Shown here: piece after piece, positions 35,289 to 47,541 of the stretch
How the letters are laid out: each line of letters begins with the position of its first letter
How positions within the stretch are numbered: the first letter of the stretch is position 1
Origin: Liolophura sinensis
Taxonomy: Eukaryota > Mollusca > Polyplacophora > Chitonida > Chitonidae
DNA length: 64,000 nt
Assembly (NCBI RefSeq): GCF_032854445.1
Contig: NC_088303.1
Coordinates: forward strand, 28,687,265 to 28,751,264
Reading direction: 5' to 3'
Notes under the pieces: generated by a model
What the model was told of the DNA's origin: nothing
What the model saw: the letters and a program-made list of their open reading frames with translations, nothing else
Database searches by the model: none
Program-made: the position numbers and the translations under genes

Positions 35289-36294
35289 TGTTACGGTATT
35301 GAAAACGGCAACAGAAAACAGACTCAGTGACTCAATATTACAATGTAAACAATGCTTTATATATAAAATGAGACGTACAGTTTTACAGACAGTTCAACAA
35401 CAACAACAACATACACATCAGTATTACCGGTCTTTACAAGTTTCCAGTTCACCTTTGCATCCCCAGGAATGTATTCCAGGAAATCCAACGTAAAGACCAT
35501 GGGATAAACACACAATTCACAAATTGTCCTAGACAGGTACTTCGCCAGGTTAGCGAACACGAACACAGTACACAGGTTACACAGAACTGGAACAGTCAAG
35601 CCTTTGAATGACGTCACACCCGCAGAGCACAACACAGGGTAAATACAGGCATGGAGGTATAATCCACTTCAGATCAGTCACAGCTCCCGCAGAAGCTCAC
35701 AAACGAGCCGTTCAGAGACGTAGAGTAATGTCACCTTGTGGCAGAACGAACGTCCTTTGCAAAACTGAAAACTTCAGTTTAGAGTCCTTGACGACCTTGT
35801 CGGTCAGGTGAGGTCAGCGTGTTAAACAAATTACACAGTCCACACTGTATAATCATAATAAAGATCCGAACACCAATAAACGTGACTTCCGCAGAAATTC
35901 ACATAAACCAGACATCAGTACTACTGTGGTACACAAACGGTGCCGGCATAAAAAACTGTCCTCCCAAATGAAACTGGCATCACCAGCTCATATAAATATA
36001 ATGGACTCTATACGAGAGCGTCGCACACTCTCCTGGCTCCCAGTGGATGCAGCAAAAATACCTCCACTCTGCACAGAAAACACGGCTTATATACGTGCCA
36101 GGTGGATTCAACTATTCTTAGACACAGAATTAACAGCCAATGAACATCCAGTTAAATAAACAGAGCATTGAACGAGGTGCTTTCGGCCAGGTCCGCACTG
36201 TACATATATAACAGGGCCTGTTATGCTTATAACATACAACACAAAGGTCCGCAGACTAACAGTACATGAAGACGTTAAATAGTCATACATAACA
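35289..36294 (-). repeat. 5' LTR (1,006 bp)
   Basis: This is the upstream LTR for the minus-strand element, bounded by TG and CA on the coding strand. A TATATAAG box lies at 36086-36093. It carries two more CAA triplets near 35400 than the other LTR. Transcription of the element would start inside it. Confidence 0.95.
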
Positions 36295-36298
36295 ATAA
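36295..36298. other. Target-site duplication, right (ATAA)
   Basis: This is the partner of 30179-30182. The flank GACAAGCAAGCACTTCATCC follows at once, as it does after the single ATAA at 55822. Confidence 0.9.
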
Positions 36299-39200
36299 GA
36301 CAAGCAAGCACTTCATCCTCATAAGGAAGAGTGAGACCCTTGACCTTGAAAAATTGTCCTCATTGTCAGATGTATATTCATATTGCCGAATACTACAGTG
36401 TATACTGACCAGTGTTTTACATATATTATCTAATGAAAATTCCAACCATATATGATTTTTGCCTTAAACGGACAATTTGTAATGAGTTTATTTTGGTTAC
36501 ACAGATGTCACTCTGTGAGAGAAACAATCGAGAAAGCATACATGTAGGTCTATTTATTGTATACGTATGGCCTTACCCACGTGATGCAAAGGCATCCTAT
36601 TTTTTCCCGCATGGAATGACACGTATATTCAACCTCTGAAAATAGGCACTACATTCAATCGCGGCTCGCAAATTAACTTCTTCTACGCTTCAAACATGTT
36701 CACACCTCGACGTCACCTTATTTATTACAGCTGAATGAAAATATGACTGAACTTCTTGGTGAAAATCATCAACATTGCCTTTTAAGCAAACTATACACAA
36801 ACTTGTCAGTAATTTCATCATTAATTGCCTCAGGTGACACTATGATCATTTTTCACTGCTCGTTTGAAAATTTCCAGTGGAGTGACCGGAGCTACAGCCA
36901 CACACGATCAGTGGGTTGCTTAATTCTAATGTCTGTGCTATAATGAACTATTGGCATGGGTTTTCAGAATACCAACAAATATTATCTCATGAAAATTGCA
37001 ACAGGCAGAATTCACATATTTTGTTTTTTGACAAAAATTGAGACTTTACATTAAAGTAATGGTGTTCAAACTGGCATTCTATCTAAACTAAAGATATATT
37101 TGTAATCTCTATCATGTCTGTGGATCTTCAAAGGACTTCAGCATCTGTCCGGACTCAGTCAAGTGAACTATACTGCGTTCGATATTATCCCCAGCAACCC
37201 AGTATTGTTAATTTAGTAAGACGCCAATCAGTGAAGAAATCATTGAAAGAAAGATGTTAGGGTAAAACAGCTGGACAGCTTAACACGAGACTGTAAAATA
37301 AATACTCTTTACTACCACAAAACCCTTAACCTTTATAGGAGTTTTTTTATCGGGTCTGTAGAGCTGTTTAATAGACAAGCTTACACTGCTCAGAAGACAG
37401 CCCTTTTGATGGCTTTCTTCGACAGGAGAAAACAGATTGGACTGGAGGATAGGTAAAAGCCATAAAACAGTCATGAGCAGTTCTATATCGCGTGGTACAG
37501 ATGATTTAATGCGCGTTGCACTGACTCTTACATTATACAGACTCGTACATTACATTACAAGTCCTTGTACAACGATTACAGCGAAAGGCTGCCAGAAAAC
37601 AAGCAGCGTGTCCGTGGGGAATATGTCTGCTTCATAAGCAGCAATCCCGACACATGTGATACAAGTGACATGTGATATTAAGACAAATAATTTATATGCC
37701 AGTTTCATTTAATTACAACACCTTTCTACCGCATCGCTTGAGTTCTAACAGGTTTCTGTCTGCGCCGTATTTATTGCTTTGGCTATATTACACTAGCTTT
37801 TGAAAGGCGGCAAAGTGGTATCAGGGTGACAGAACAAATGAAGTAATTTACGCTACATTTAAAAAAGCCTGAGTGTGTTGTCGGTGAAAATAACTATTAC
37901 CAGAATATAGTACACTTTAACACCTCGATAACGGTTAGAGTTTGTGCCTGTCTGCTATAGCCTGAACAAAGCCGTTACCGCTTTATCACACGGTGAACAA
38001 ATGGACCCAATGAAAAATATTAGCAAGATATGATGGTAAATGAGTTACGAAATGGCTTTATTATAGTTAAAATACATAAAAAAACTGTCAAATATTTAAA
38101 ATCTAATTCCTTATTTATAAATTATGGTGTCTTTTAAACACCGTATTTAATGTTGATGTAGCTTAATTGTTAAAACACAACTTTGCCACATTTATATTGA
38201 CTGTACAAGCCTTTACTGTAATAATGCTGATCAACTTAAGGTACATTTGAATTTTGGTGTGATTAGTGATGAACTGAGCCAATTGCTTGTCAGCACAATA
38301 CAAATCTTAATAAATGGGTGTTTGTTGCAAATTAATGACCGGTTATGGATTAGCAAAACAAAAAACTAAAAAGCTTGGAAAATTTTGTGTAATTATTTGG
38401 AAGTAAGATAAGGTCAATTATCCGGCACTTACTCGTTTTCTTTCGCCCTCGGAAATTGAAAGTCAGCTTCAAACAGCTGAGGCCCTATTTATGTAGAAGG
38501 ATGTAACACCACACGTTCTACTACAACCAGTAAGGTGATTTACCAATTTGGTGCTTGTTAAATATTTCATGTGCTCTAAAGCACAGGTGCAGACTCCTTC
38601 AATAGAAGGTCTTAATCCGGTTATATATCAAGTGTTTTCAACAGTTAGTACACTATGTGAAAGAAAACAACCTTGTTGCTTATTTGAAGCGTAATTGGTC
38701 TGTGAAACTTATGTTTCCGTTGCTCCAAGCGTTGATAGAACATGTATACGTCCTAAAGCACTCTACCCTTGTAAGATTGCTTCCGAACATGCTAAAATTT
38801 CGTTAACTTCTCGGCATCGAACATACGACTTACCTCGTTACAGAACTCGGTCTCAGTTCTCCGTTGGCCTTAGAAGCTATTGATAAACCGAGGAAATATC
38901 GACAAAAAAGTGAATTCTCTGAAAGTCATGTATTGGAAAGCGCAGTTCTGCAAACAAACCCATGCCCAGGGGTGTTTTCTTATTCCATTGGATGCATCAC
39001 TACAATCGCTGAACACTTCGTCATTTGAGAAAATCACCCAGGTGATATACACAATCGGAGGAAGTGGTATTGTGATGATAAAATGTTTCCTAACATCCTC
39101 TGGTCTAATCAGGAAGATATCACCAGAGGCTGTCCACGTTCTGCTCCCACAGGGATTCACATATTCTTAATAAGTCGCCAAAGAGAGGTTTTGCTGAAAT

Positions 39201-39500
39201 GTACCGTCAAACTCTTATCCGTTTTTAATCAAGCTCCGACAGAAATAAAAAATTTTTTTCCTGTGGAGAATTCCTCGTCACGTGTTCGTGTCTTTCCTCA
39301 AACAAGTGATAAACAGAAGTAGTCCTTCTTTGTTCTCCATCTCCTTTTTAACAGAGATGACTTATGTCACTTAAATAATTGCACGCTATTCTCAAATGCA
39401 TCAAATTCTAGGATGTCGTAAAATGTAACACATTAACAGAAAAACGAAACTCAGTCATTTATTGTATAAGATTCACACATTATAAATACATACTACACAA
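36299..39500 (+). repeat. Direct duplication resumes after the LTR element
   Basis: It matches 55823-59530: 36299-36480 with 55823-56025, 36925-37270 with 56935-57285, 37480-37830 with 57565-57935, 38040-38580 with 58170-58780, and 38690-38960 with 59190-59480. About 385 bp (36486-36870) has no partner in the other copy, and about 860 bp (56070-56930) is found only there. From about 36960 onward the same DNA is also the inner end of inverted copy C, so it pairs in reverse with 10.9-7.3 kb and 25.6-22.0 kb. Confidence 0.75.
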
Positions 39501-39946
39501 AACACAGAGTGAAATCCGACTTTAGAACTGAAATACTATCCAGGGATAACAGCAAGTGCTTCGGTCAAAACGCTGAATTTCACGTGTTTAGTGTAACCAT
39601 TTGTCAGCTTTCACATTGTCGTCGCTGCCCAGGTTTTACTCTGAATACTGTGCGTCTTTAATTCTATTTGACTTGTTAGTTTTAATCTTAAATGCATTGT
39701 AATTATGTTTTATTACGGTATAGATTTCCTCCTTAACAGGCTATGGGTAAATTGCAAACACAGGCTAATCAGTTATCTACCGTAATATGACACAGGCACT
39801 TAGCTGGCAAATGGTCACACGCAAGCGGAGAAATACGGTCCCATTGTGAGGAAACTCACAATTATTTTCTAGGTAACAAAATGTAGGAAATGTGACCATC
39901 AGTCACTGAGAGTCGCAGAAAAATCTAGTGATCTTAAAAGAACAGA

Positions 39947-40130
39947 GGGGCCTCCGCAGCCGAAGTGGTTAGCACACCAGCACGGTGCAATGACCCAGAG
40001 AGTCTAGTTCATGGTGTCTTCCTCTTCTGGAGTACATGGAAAGGTCTGCCAGCGGCCTGCGGAAATCAGCCTCATATCAGTAAAATATTCTTCAAGCAAC
40101 AATCACATCATTAAATAAATAAATAAAAAA
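39947..40130 (+). mobile_element. SINE family 1, decayed
   Basis: A degenerate head (GGCCTCCGCAGCCGAAGTGG, then CAATGACCCAG) is followed by GGTCTGCCAGCGGCCTGCGG and AAATATTCTTCAAG and ends in (AAAT)n. Much of the core is lost or substituted. Confidence 0.65.
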
Positions 40131-40249
40131 GACAACAAATAATATATCTTCTGTTATTTATTAAAAGAAGTGGAAACAGGCCGAAACAGCCACAAACTTT
40201 ATTTCTGACGTGCTTGGTAACTACATGTGTATAAAGGTGTGACATTGCT

Positions 40250-40330
40250 ATCTCCCCTCACTGCGATCTTAGTCTTTCTGTCCTCACTTCAATGCGATCT
40301 TAATCTTTCTGTCCTCACTTGATATGACAA
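40250..40330 (-). repeat. Remnant of the 31-bp minisatellite
   Basis: Two to three degenerate units read on the minus strand (plus-strand GCGATCTTAGTCTTTCTGTC and GCGATCTTAATCTTTCTGTC). They sit at the outer edge of the local fold-back. Confidence 0.6.
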
Positions 40331-41055
40331 CACTTGAGCAAATGTATAAATGCATCGGTAAGGTATCCCACGGCAAAATTCAAAAGACATACCATTAAAT
40401 TTTGTGGTGTTGCATAACAGTGGCATCGCATATTCGATTAGACGAGTTATTTCTACAACCCCAGGGCGCTCAAATTCCCTCTTACGTCACCCGAACCCTG
40501 TTTTAACCACATGTGCATGGGGAGACGACCTCGTGTTTTCCATGGCTTAAACATGGAGCATTCCTTGGCCTTGTAAGAGTCCCAGATTAAAGGTGGATTT
40601 ATTGTGTTAACAAGCAAGTCAGAAAAAATGGCTGTGGCCGGTTTTCTCACTAAATAACGCAGGTTATATCATGTGTTGTCTGTTCTTTTAATGTATACCG
40701 GTAACATATTTCTTGTCGGACGTGGTTGTGGACGACAGGTAACATCTCGATTCAATATAAGAAATGTAATTGCAGAAGATTTAAACCTGAAAGTAGCGGG
40801 TAAAAGCACGTGGGTTTCGTAGGAAAATTCCACTTCAGTAGGAGAGTTATCGGAAATAGTGTTGAAGAGAACATACTGAGACACGCAGGCTTAACGCGCT
40901 ATCCTGAAATGTCACTGAGTATGTACATGTAATAGCCAGAGCGCGATACACAGCGTCGTAGAAACTAGGACACAATTAAAGTCATTTCTTTTTCCAAATG
41001 AAATGTGCTTCAAGTGGGTTGCCTTTACGAACTATACCCACAAATACTTTCTTGA
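40317..41055 (+). repeat. Local fold-back, left arm
   Basis: It reads as the reverse complement of about 42020-42575. Shared stretches include the block with ACACTTGAGCAAATGTATAA, that with CACCCGAACCCTGTTTTAAC and that with AATTAAAGTCATTTCTTTTT. The arms are about 600 bp and diverged by indels, for example 40650-40790. This arm has the A/B orientation, opposite to the rest of copy C. Confidence 0.8.
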
Positions 41056-41260
41056 GAATCACGTTGATCTCACCATGCTCCTCTCATTGGGATCTTATCC
41101 TCACTCTTCTTCTCATTGGGATTTCTATCTCACAATGGACTGTTGGTCTCACTATCCTTCCCTCAATGGGATTTCTGTGTCAAGATTCTCCTCCCCTGGG
41201 ACCTTGATCTTTCAACCCCACATAACTGAGATCTTGGGGAGACTATCATTACATATCAAT
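41056..41260 (-). repeat. Second remnant of the 31-bp minisatellite
   Basis: Five or so degenerate units lie in reverse orientation (phrases such as CTCATTGGGATCTTATCCTC and TCAATGGGATTTCTGTGTC). It lies in the spacer of the local fold-back, and was probably a longer array that decayed. Confidence 0.7.
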
Positions 41261-41711
41261 GAAAATGTTCACATTTTATTTCACCTACAGTCCTCATATA
41301 ATTGACATCTCCACCTTAATATACCTCTCAGTAAGATATTTAGGTTACTGCCGTCACATCAGCATGATCTTTGACGCACTATGACCCATTACTGTTATCT
41401 TCAGCTAGGTGTCACGATGTCCACGTTGCCCCCTGCTCTAAATACGTTGTCGTGATGACATGGCTGAAATAGTGTCGAAATGTGGTAAGGTTATAATTAT
41501 TCATTCAGTCACAACATGTCCTAGATTTTCGGTTCCCCTGGTATTCCCTGTCATCAAGGTCAAATGTTCCTTCAGTTAATTCATCCATACACACAGAACT
41601 GGAAACTCCCGAAGCCAGGCTATAAGGGTCATATTTAATATGATCTCCATTTATTTAATATACAGTTATGAGCTACAGTTAGGATTTACCCGGTAGAGAT
41701 TATGAACATTT

Positions 41712-41907
41712 TATGATTTATTTACTTATTTGATTGGTGTTTTACGAATATTTCACTTATACGACGGCGGCCAGCATTATGCTGGGAGGAAACCCAGCAG
41801 AACCCGAGATGAACCCACGACCATCCGCAGGTGGTTGCTGGTAGACCTTCTCACGGAGAAACTCCTGGGTCAATACGCGATAATCAACTGAGCCACGGAG
41901 GCCACCG
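41712..41907 (-). mobile_element. SINE family 1, shortened
   Basis: TTTATTTACTTATTTGATTG leads into CACTTATACGACGGCGGCCA and the CACGACCATCCGCAGG block. Deletions remove the centre of the tRNA-related region. ACATTT occurs on both sides and may be a target duplication. Confidence 0.8.
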
Positions 41908-42019
41908 ACATTTCTTGATGCTGAAAGCAATGTAAAAAGACAGAGTAAAGTATGGTCCTAAAACTCCTCCCTTAGAAATAATTCACTTGGTGCCTTTTTC
42001 CGGTGAGATAAAAAAATAG

Positions 42020-42575
42020 AGAAAGTTAATATTTGTAGGTATAGTTTGCAGCAGCATTTGGAAAAAGAAATGACTTTAATTGTATCCGCTTTGTATCCCG
42101 ATCTGGCTGTTATACATAATTCAGTGACGTGTCTTAGTATGTTCTCTTTAACACTACTTCCGATGACTCTTCTACTTAGATGAAATTTCACTGCGAAACA
42201 CATGTGCTTTTACAGCCTACATTCAGGTTTAAATTGAAAACCGGCCACAGCCATTTTTTCTGACTTGCTTGGTAACACAGTAAATCCACCTTTAATCTGG
42301 GATTCTTACGAGGCCAAGGAATGCTCCATGTTGGAGCCATGGAAAACACGATGTCGTCTCACTTGTACCCCACGCACATGTGGTTAAAACAGGGTTCGGG
42401 TGACGTAAGAGGGAATATGATCGTCTTGGGGTGGTAGAAATAACTCCTATAATCGAATATGCGATGCCACTGTTATGCTACACCACAAAAATTTAATGGT
42501 ATGTCTTTTGAATTTCCCGTGGGTTACTTTACCGATGCATTTATACATTTGCTCAAGTGTTGTCATATCTTTTAA
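42020..42575 (-). repeat. Local fold-back, right arm
   Basis: It pairs with 40317-41055. This arm runs in the orientation expected for copy C, so the left arm is the one that was flipped or copied. Confidence 0.8.
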
Positions 42576-43326
42576 TATCTAGTCACACAATGTCTATCAT
42601 GGCAACTATATGCTCATGTGTGCTCGGTGCTGCTTTTTGTTTTAGGACGAAATGAAATTTCCTTACATTGTGATGACTTTTTCCCTCGATGTTTTGGCAC
42701 GTGTACAAGTGAACCAAGCAAGGGTGTATTCTTTGTCAGATTTGCAAAATACAATAGTTACTTGACGTCTCTAGCTCAATCGTGTCCATACCAAGCAGGG
42801 GGTAAATTAGGATAATGTCAATGTCAACATCGTGATAACATGTTCGGATCTAGCGATTGTCTCCTCTTGATTCGGAACTCTTCCACATTGTTTTGGACGT
42901 TTGGACGTGCTTCGTGGAAGTTTTCGAACACGTCCCGAAAGTAAATTAATATTTAATTTTTCTTATTTAAATAATTTATGTTTATCCCCATACTGAAAGG
43001 TAAGCAATGTCATGATAGTATTTCAGCCAAAGTATACTAAAAATATTGTGGAAGTTCGTTTTAGTTATTGTTTTTATTTCAGTGTTACACATTATTTCCC
43101 GTATATAATTCTTGTTCGAGTTATCGAGTTTATTCTTGTTCGAGGTCAAGACGACGGATAAAAATTGGAGGCAGTAATGGCTTCCATAAGAGGAGATGTT
43201 TGAGCCGGCAAAAGGTGTAATCATGTTCGTGCCGTAAGCAGGGATACATGCGGGAGTGGTCTAAACTTACACCGTCTACATGACTCTGTCAGGTAGAGCT
43301 TTGTAAACAACACAACGAGTAAATTT

Positions 43327-43449
43327 CTTTATTTATTTGATTTGTGTTTTACGCCGTACTCAAGAATATTTCACTTATACGACGGCGGCCAGGGTTATGG
43401 TTGGAGGAAACCGGGCAGAGCCCGGTGGAAACCCACGACCATCCGCCAA
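43327..43449 (-). mobile_element. SINE family 1, 3' half only
   Basis: The tail, GTGTTTTACGCCGTACTCAA, ACGACGGCGGCCAG and CACGACCATCCG are present. The element stops there and lacks the tRNA head. Confidence 0.85.
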
Positions 43450-44122
43450 CGAGTAGGTCAGTACCTCCTGATATATATGTGGGTGTATGTGAGATGATGG
43501 GCTTATATGGGCTTAAGCAACAAAGGAAGTTATTGAATCCCGGTTTGACAGATTTAACCGTCATGTTATCATTCCTGCCTACGCTATCGCTGTACGTCAA
43601 AACCAAACCACCCGTATCCTGTTTTATTTCTTCTTCTTAAAGAGCTGAAAGCTTTCACATCATAAACCCCGAGACCGAGAGCATGTTTGTATTGGCCTAG
43701 TCGTCCCCAGGAAGACCGTTTAATCACACCACTCTATATCATCTTGAATCACCTCGCCCCTCTAATCAAAACACCGCCTATAGAGACATCCACGCACCGA
43801 CAATCTTTTTATCTCACCTTTTTTCCCTATCGGCAAGAAGCCAGCACCTTACGGATGAAAACTCGGTGTGTGAAAGGTAGCGTTACTTTGGCTTCGGACT
43901 TAAGTACAAGTCGCCATTTCCATTTCTGGACAGTTTTACAAGTGTCTCACTGAGGCGAGTATCATCTAATTGCTTCAGTGTGATTGGTATAATGTTGATT
44001 TGTGACACCTCAGCTGCTCTAGTTTTTGGTCTGAATCTGAGCAGAATTGTCCTTGTGTAGATCAGAATCTCTGAGTTTTCGATCCTCTCACAGTTGGACA
44101 CCATCTTTTTCCTTGTCTGCAA

Positions 44123-45688
44123 GCCCTTAAACCATTAACTTGAGCCACGATTCGGCTATTTCTGTGCTTCTAACGACCCGTCGAAAAAGGGTATATGGAG
44201 GTCGGTCAGACACAAATTATCCCAGTTTAGGGATCATCAGCGGGGAGCGGTCGAAGAATGTGCAAGGTCGATTGCTTTCATGAAGCGACCAAACAGTCAC
44301 ATCGACGTTTTTTATCTGCTCTTTTACCTGGACGGTTAACCTCGCAGCCAGTAATTGGATTAATTGTACTACGTGAATTACTGACTTCCAGACGTCTTTT
44401 TAGTGTTGGTTTCCATCTGGAGAGCGTAGCTTCATTGAGCGTTAGCCAGAGATGGTTGTTTCTCCGAGCGTCAACAGAACTTTAACGGTGCGTTCGTTGA
44501 AAGATGTTTTACTTCCATTAGTCCGTGACAAAAGTTTTACTGGCGTTACTCAGTGACAGAGGTTAGTCAGTGACAGAAGTTCAAGAAAGCGTTACTCAAG
44601 GGCCGATTCCATAAAGTCATTTCTGACTTAAGTCAAAATTTAAAACCTCTTCATAGTGATCACTTTTTGGTATTAGAAGTTGAAATTTGGACATATTTTT
44701 CGTAAGATAACATTAATGAGGTCGACACAATTTTTAATTCTAAAGGTAAAAAAATAAGCTTTAAGATTTTATTTCAGATGTTTACTTAAGACAGAAATGG
44801 CTTTGATAAGTGAAATCTACTCAGATATACAAGATTTTCACTAAGATTTACACACTTAGAAAAGATATACTAAGCGTTACCTTAATTGCAAAAGTTTCTA
44901 TTAATGTACTCAATTACATGTCAGAGGTCATCTAACTCGGAAGGTGCGCTTGAAGACTTTAGCAGAATTCTCCTCAATAAGTGAGAATATGACGATTAAT
45001 TTCATAACATGTATAACTGTGGTGACCTGGATTGGGGATGGGATGATTTCACTGGCAAATTAACGTAAACAGAACAAAATAATTTGTCAACAGAAGTGTA
45101 ACTATTTGTGCTACAGGGTATACTTTCAAACTGACAGCTATAGTGTCGCTCGAACTGATGTGTTGAGTTACATTTCTGCTAGAAAGCCATAGCGATGACT
45201 CAATACATGAAAATTGAACCTCAAATTAACCGTAGAATGATTTTTTTTGCAACAGGCAACTTTTTTTTCTATTTCTTAGTCTGCAGATACGTTATATCAG
45301 AATTTGCATTGAATCATGTTTTTTCAAGGCTTCATCTTTTGACATGCACAAACATCCCCATGACAAGGGTGCGACGTTTTAATCACTGTCAAGATGCTAG
45401 GAAGGAAAGGGATTTAACACACAGTCGATAATCTTCAATGTTTGCTCGGCTAACCGGCAACTCGCTTAAACCAGGTTTTAAATGCCCCGGTATTTTCCAG
45501 AGAATTGATACTCGAACACGTAGCTTTAGAGAATGACGCTTGATTTCCGTATTTCCGGGCTTTCCATTATATTATATGACCGTAAACACTAATAACGTTA
45601 ACAGCAGTTACTATGGATTAATTTGTTTGGCTGTTTTGCAGCATGCATGCTTAAAGTGAACATAAAGTCAACCACTAGAGCTGAATTG
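44123..45688. repeat. Copy C segment without genes
   Basis: I see no mobile element or coding signal. The longest frames are 75-78 codons and unremarkable. Part of this may be DNA with no equivalent in copies A and B, where only about 300 bp separates the flanking landmarks (14200 and 14500). Confidence 0.5.
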
Positions 45689-45949
45689 TTTTATTTATTT
45701 ATTTATTTGATTGGTGTTTTACGCCGTACTCAAGAATATTTCACTTATACGACGGCGGCCAGCATTATGCTGGGTGGTAACTGGGTACAGCCCACGACCA
45801 TCCGCAGGTTGCTGTCAGACCTTCCCACTTATAGCCAGAGAGGAAACCAGCATGAGCTGGACTTGAACTCACAGCGACCGCATTGGTGAGAGGCTCCTGG
45901 ATCTTTACGCTGCGCTAGCGCTCTAAATGATTGAGCCACGGAGGCCCCC
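45689..45949 (-). mobile_element. SINE family 1, nearly full length
   Basis: A (TTTA)n tail, then the ACGCCGTACTCAAGAATATT end, the ACGACGGCGGCCAGCATTAT block, the CAGCATGAGCTGGACTTGAA block and a tRNA-like head ending in GAGCCACGGAGGCC. GAATTG on both sides (45683-45688 and 45950-45955) is a likely target duplication. A small deletion removes part of the GGGCAGAGCCC region. Confidence 0.9.
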
Positions 45950-47276
45950 GAATTGATTAATAAAGTAATATTCTAGAAATTTTCTAAAAACATTTTCAAA
46001 TTCTACACTTCTTAACAACAAAATAAATAGCAAATGATCGTCAGTACCTAACCACTCATAGGGTGACGCCATTTTGCAATGTTATACTATCTGGAGTGAC
46101 GTCACTAAACCTAAGAGATCTCCCGTACAGTCGGTATTAAACAATATGCCAATAAGAAAATACAAACAGAAATGCCTGATGCCAAAAATCAAAGAGTATC
46201 ATTTTTGTTCTGTTTTGAAAGGGCAGATGTTTCTTTTAGCCTGGCGATCGGTCTGAACGATCTTCATAAGTTTAAGCGTCGTATTTTACCGGTCCTGCTC
46301 GTCCTCGTCTTCGATCTGCATGGGTGTAAGCATTAAACCTAGCTTGCACTACCGATATCAGGGAATTTACCGAGCATAGCAAGGCCTTTTGATTTGTAAC
46401 AGGCTCTATTATGCAGTTTTCGGGAAGATATATTCACAATAAATCTGACCTTGCTAAGGAAAAAATAAATGCAACGCCACAATATTTTTCTTCAATCACT
46501 GACTCTCCTGAGGCGGCTTTCTTGAGTTACTGCAGTCTTCTCCTCAATATGTACTCATCGTGACACGGGCAGACGTATAAAGTTCAAAACTTTATAGAAT
46601 TTTTACATATTTTTTGTGATAACTATGTCCTATATCCTTTTTCCCATGTATATATAGTGGTCGACTTTATGTTCACTTTAAGTGAATCTGTTTCCTGTGC
46701 TGCCATGTCTTCGCCTATTTCAGCCGAAATGGCTAAAAGTCACACAAACTCTATTTTACACCCTGCCAAACATCTCTATCAGCAGATCCTAACTTCATTC
46801 CCAGTAATTTTGGCATGTGAAAGAATTTTATCAGATTATATTTTTATATAGATATACATTATAGGAATGGCTCCACCGTTTTAAATATCCAAGCTGTTGT
46901 GCGGAGTTCTCATGACGTAAATCCTACTGTGCAATGCGTGTCCCAGTCCGGAAGTGATTAACACTGATTGCCTCAAAAAGAGGCTCTCAACACATAAAAC
47001 TGCTTAGAAACCTTAGAATGGCAGATAAAAGGCTTCAGAAAATGTTTTTGGGATCGATTCATCTGGCTTATGTTTCCAGTGGGAAAGACATCGATTGCCC
47101 TAATAAATCATGCCAGTATATATATACAAAGTTTAGTGTGAGTTTTTAAAGCCTTTGTTTAGATACATTGTTTTGCTCTTCTTCACGTTGTCTGATTTGA
47201 AACTTCATATCGAAGCAGTAGAACGATTCAATGAGATAGAAAGAAAACTGTTTTCCCCGACACACTGAATGTTTGA

Positions 47277-47541
47277 TTTATTTATTTATTTCATTGGCGT
47301 TTTACGCCGTACTCAAGAATATTTCACTTATACGACGGCGAACAGCATTATAGTGGAGAAACCTGGCAGAGCCCGGGGGAATCCCACGACCATCCGCAGG
47401 TTGCTGTCAGACTTTCCCACGTACGGCCGGAGACGAAGCCATCATGAGCAGGACTTGAACTCACTGCGACTGCATTGGTGAGAGACTCCTGGTTCATAAC
47501 GCTGCGCTAACGCGCTAACCAAGTGAGACACGGAGGCGCCT
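47277..47541 (-). mobile_element. SINE family 1, nearly full length, 11-bp target duplication
   Basis: Same layout as the copy at 16811. TGAATGTTTGA (47266-47276) and TGAACGTTTGA (47542-47552) flank it with one mismatch, so this insertion is somewhat older or the duplication has mutated. Confidence 0.9.

Larger units (their letters stand above)
30183..36294 (-). mobile_element. LTR retrotransposon, Ty3/gypsy, Gmr1-like, lacking the RT core
   Basis: A complete-looking LTR element of 6,112 bp on the minus strand: 5' LTR 35289-36294, primer site, one Gag-Pol frame, polypurine tract, and 3' LTR 30183-31182, inside a 4-bp ATAA duplication. The LTRs begin TG and end CA on the coding strand. They differ by one 6-bp (CAA)2 indel and two substitutions that I can see, which points to a recent insertion. 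The paralogous locus at 55.82 kb keeps the empty site. The Gag-Pol frame has integrase before RNase H, as in Gmr1-like elements, and lacks the reverse transcriptase fingers and palm, so this copy probably relies on a related full-length element. Confidence 0.95.

Noticed and set aside
44258-44485. 75-codon frame
   Set aside because: No recognisable family, no support from other copies, and a length expected by chance.
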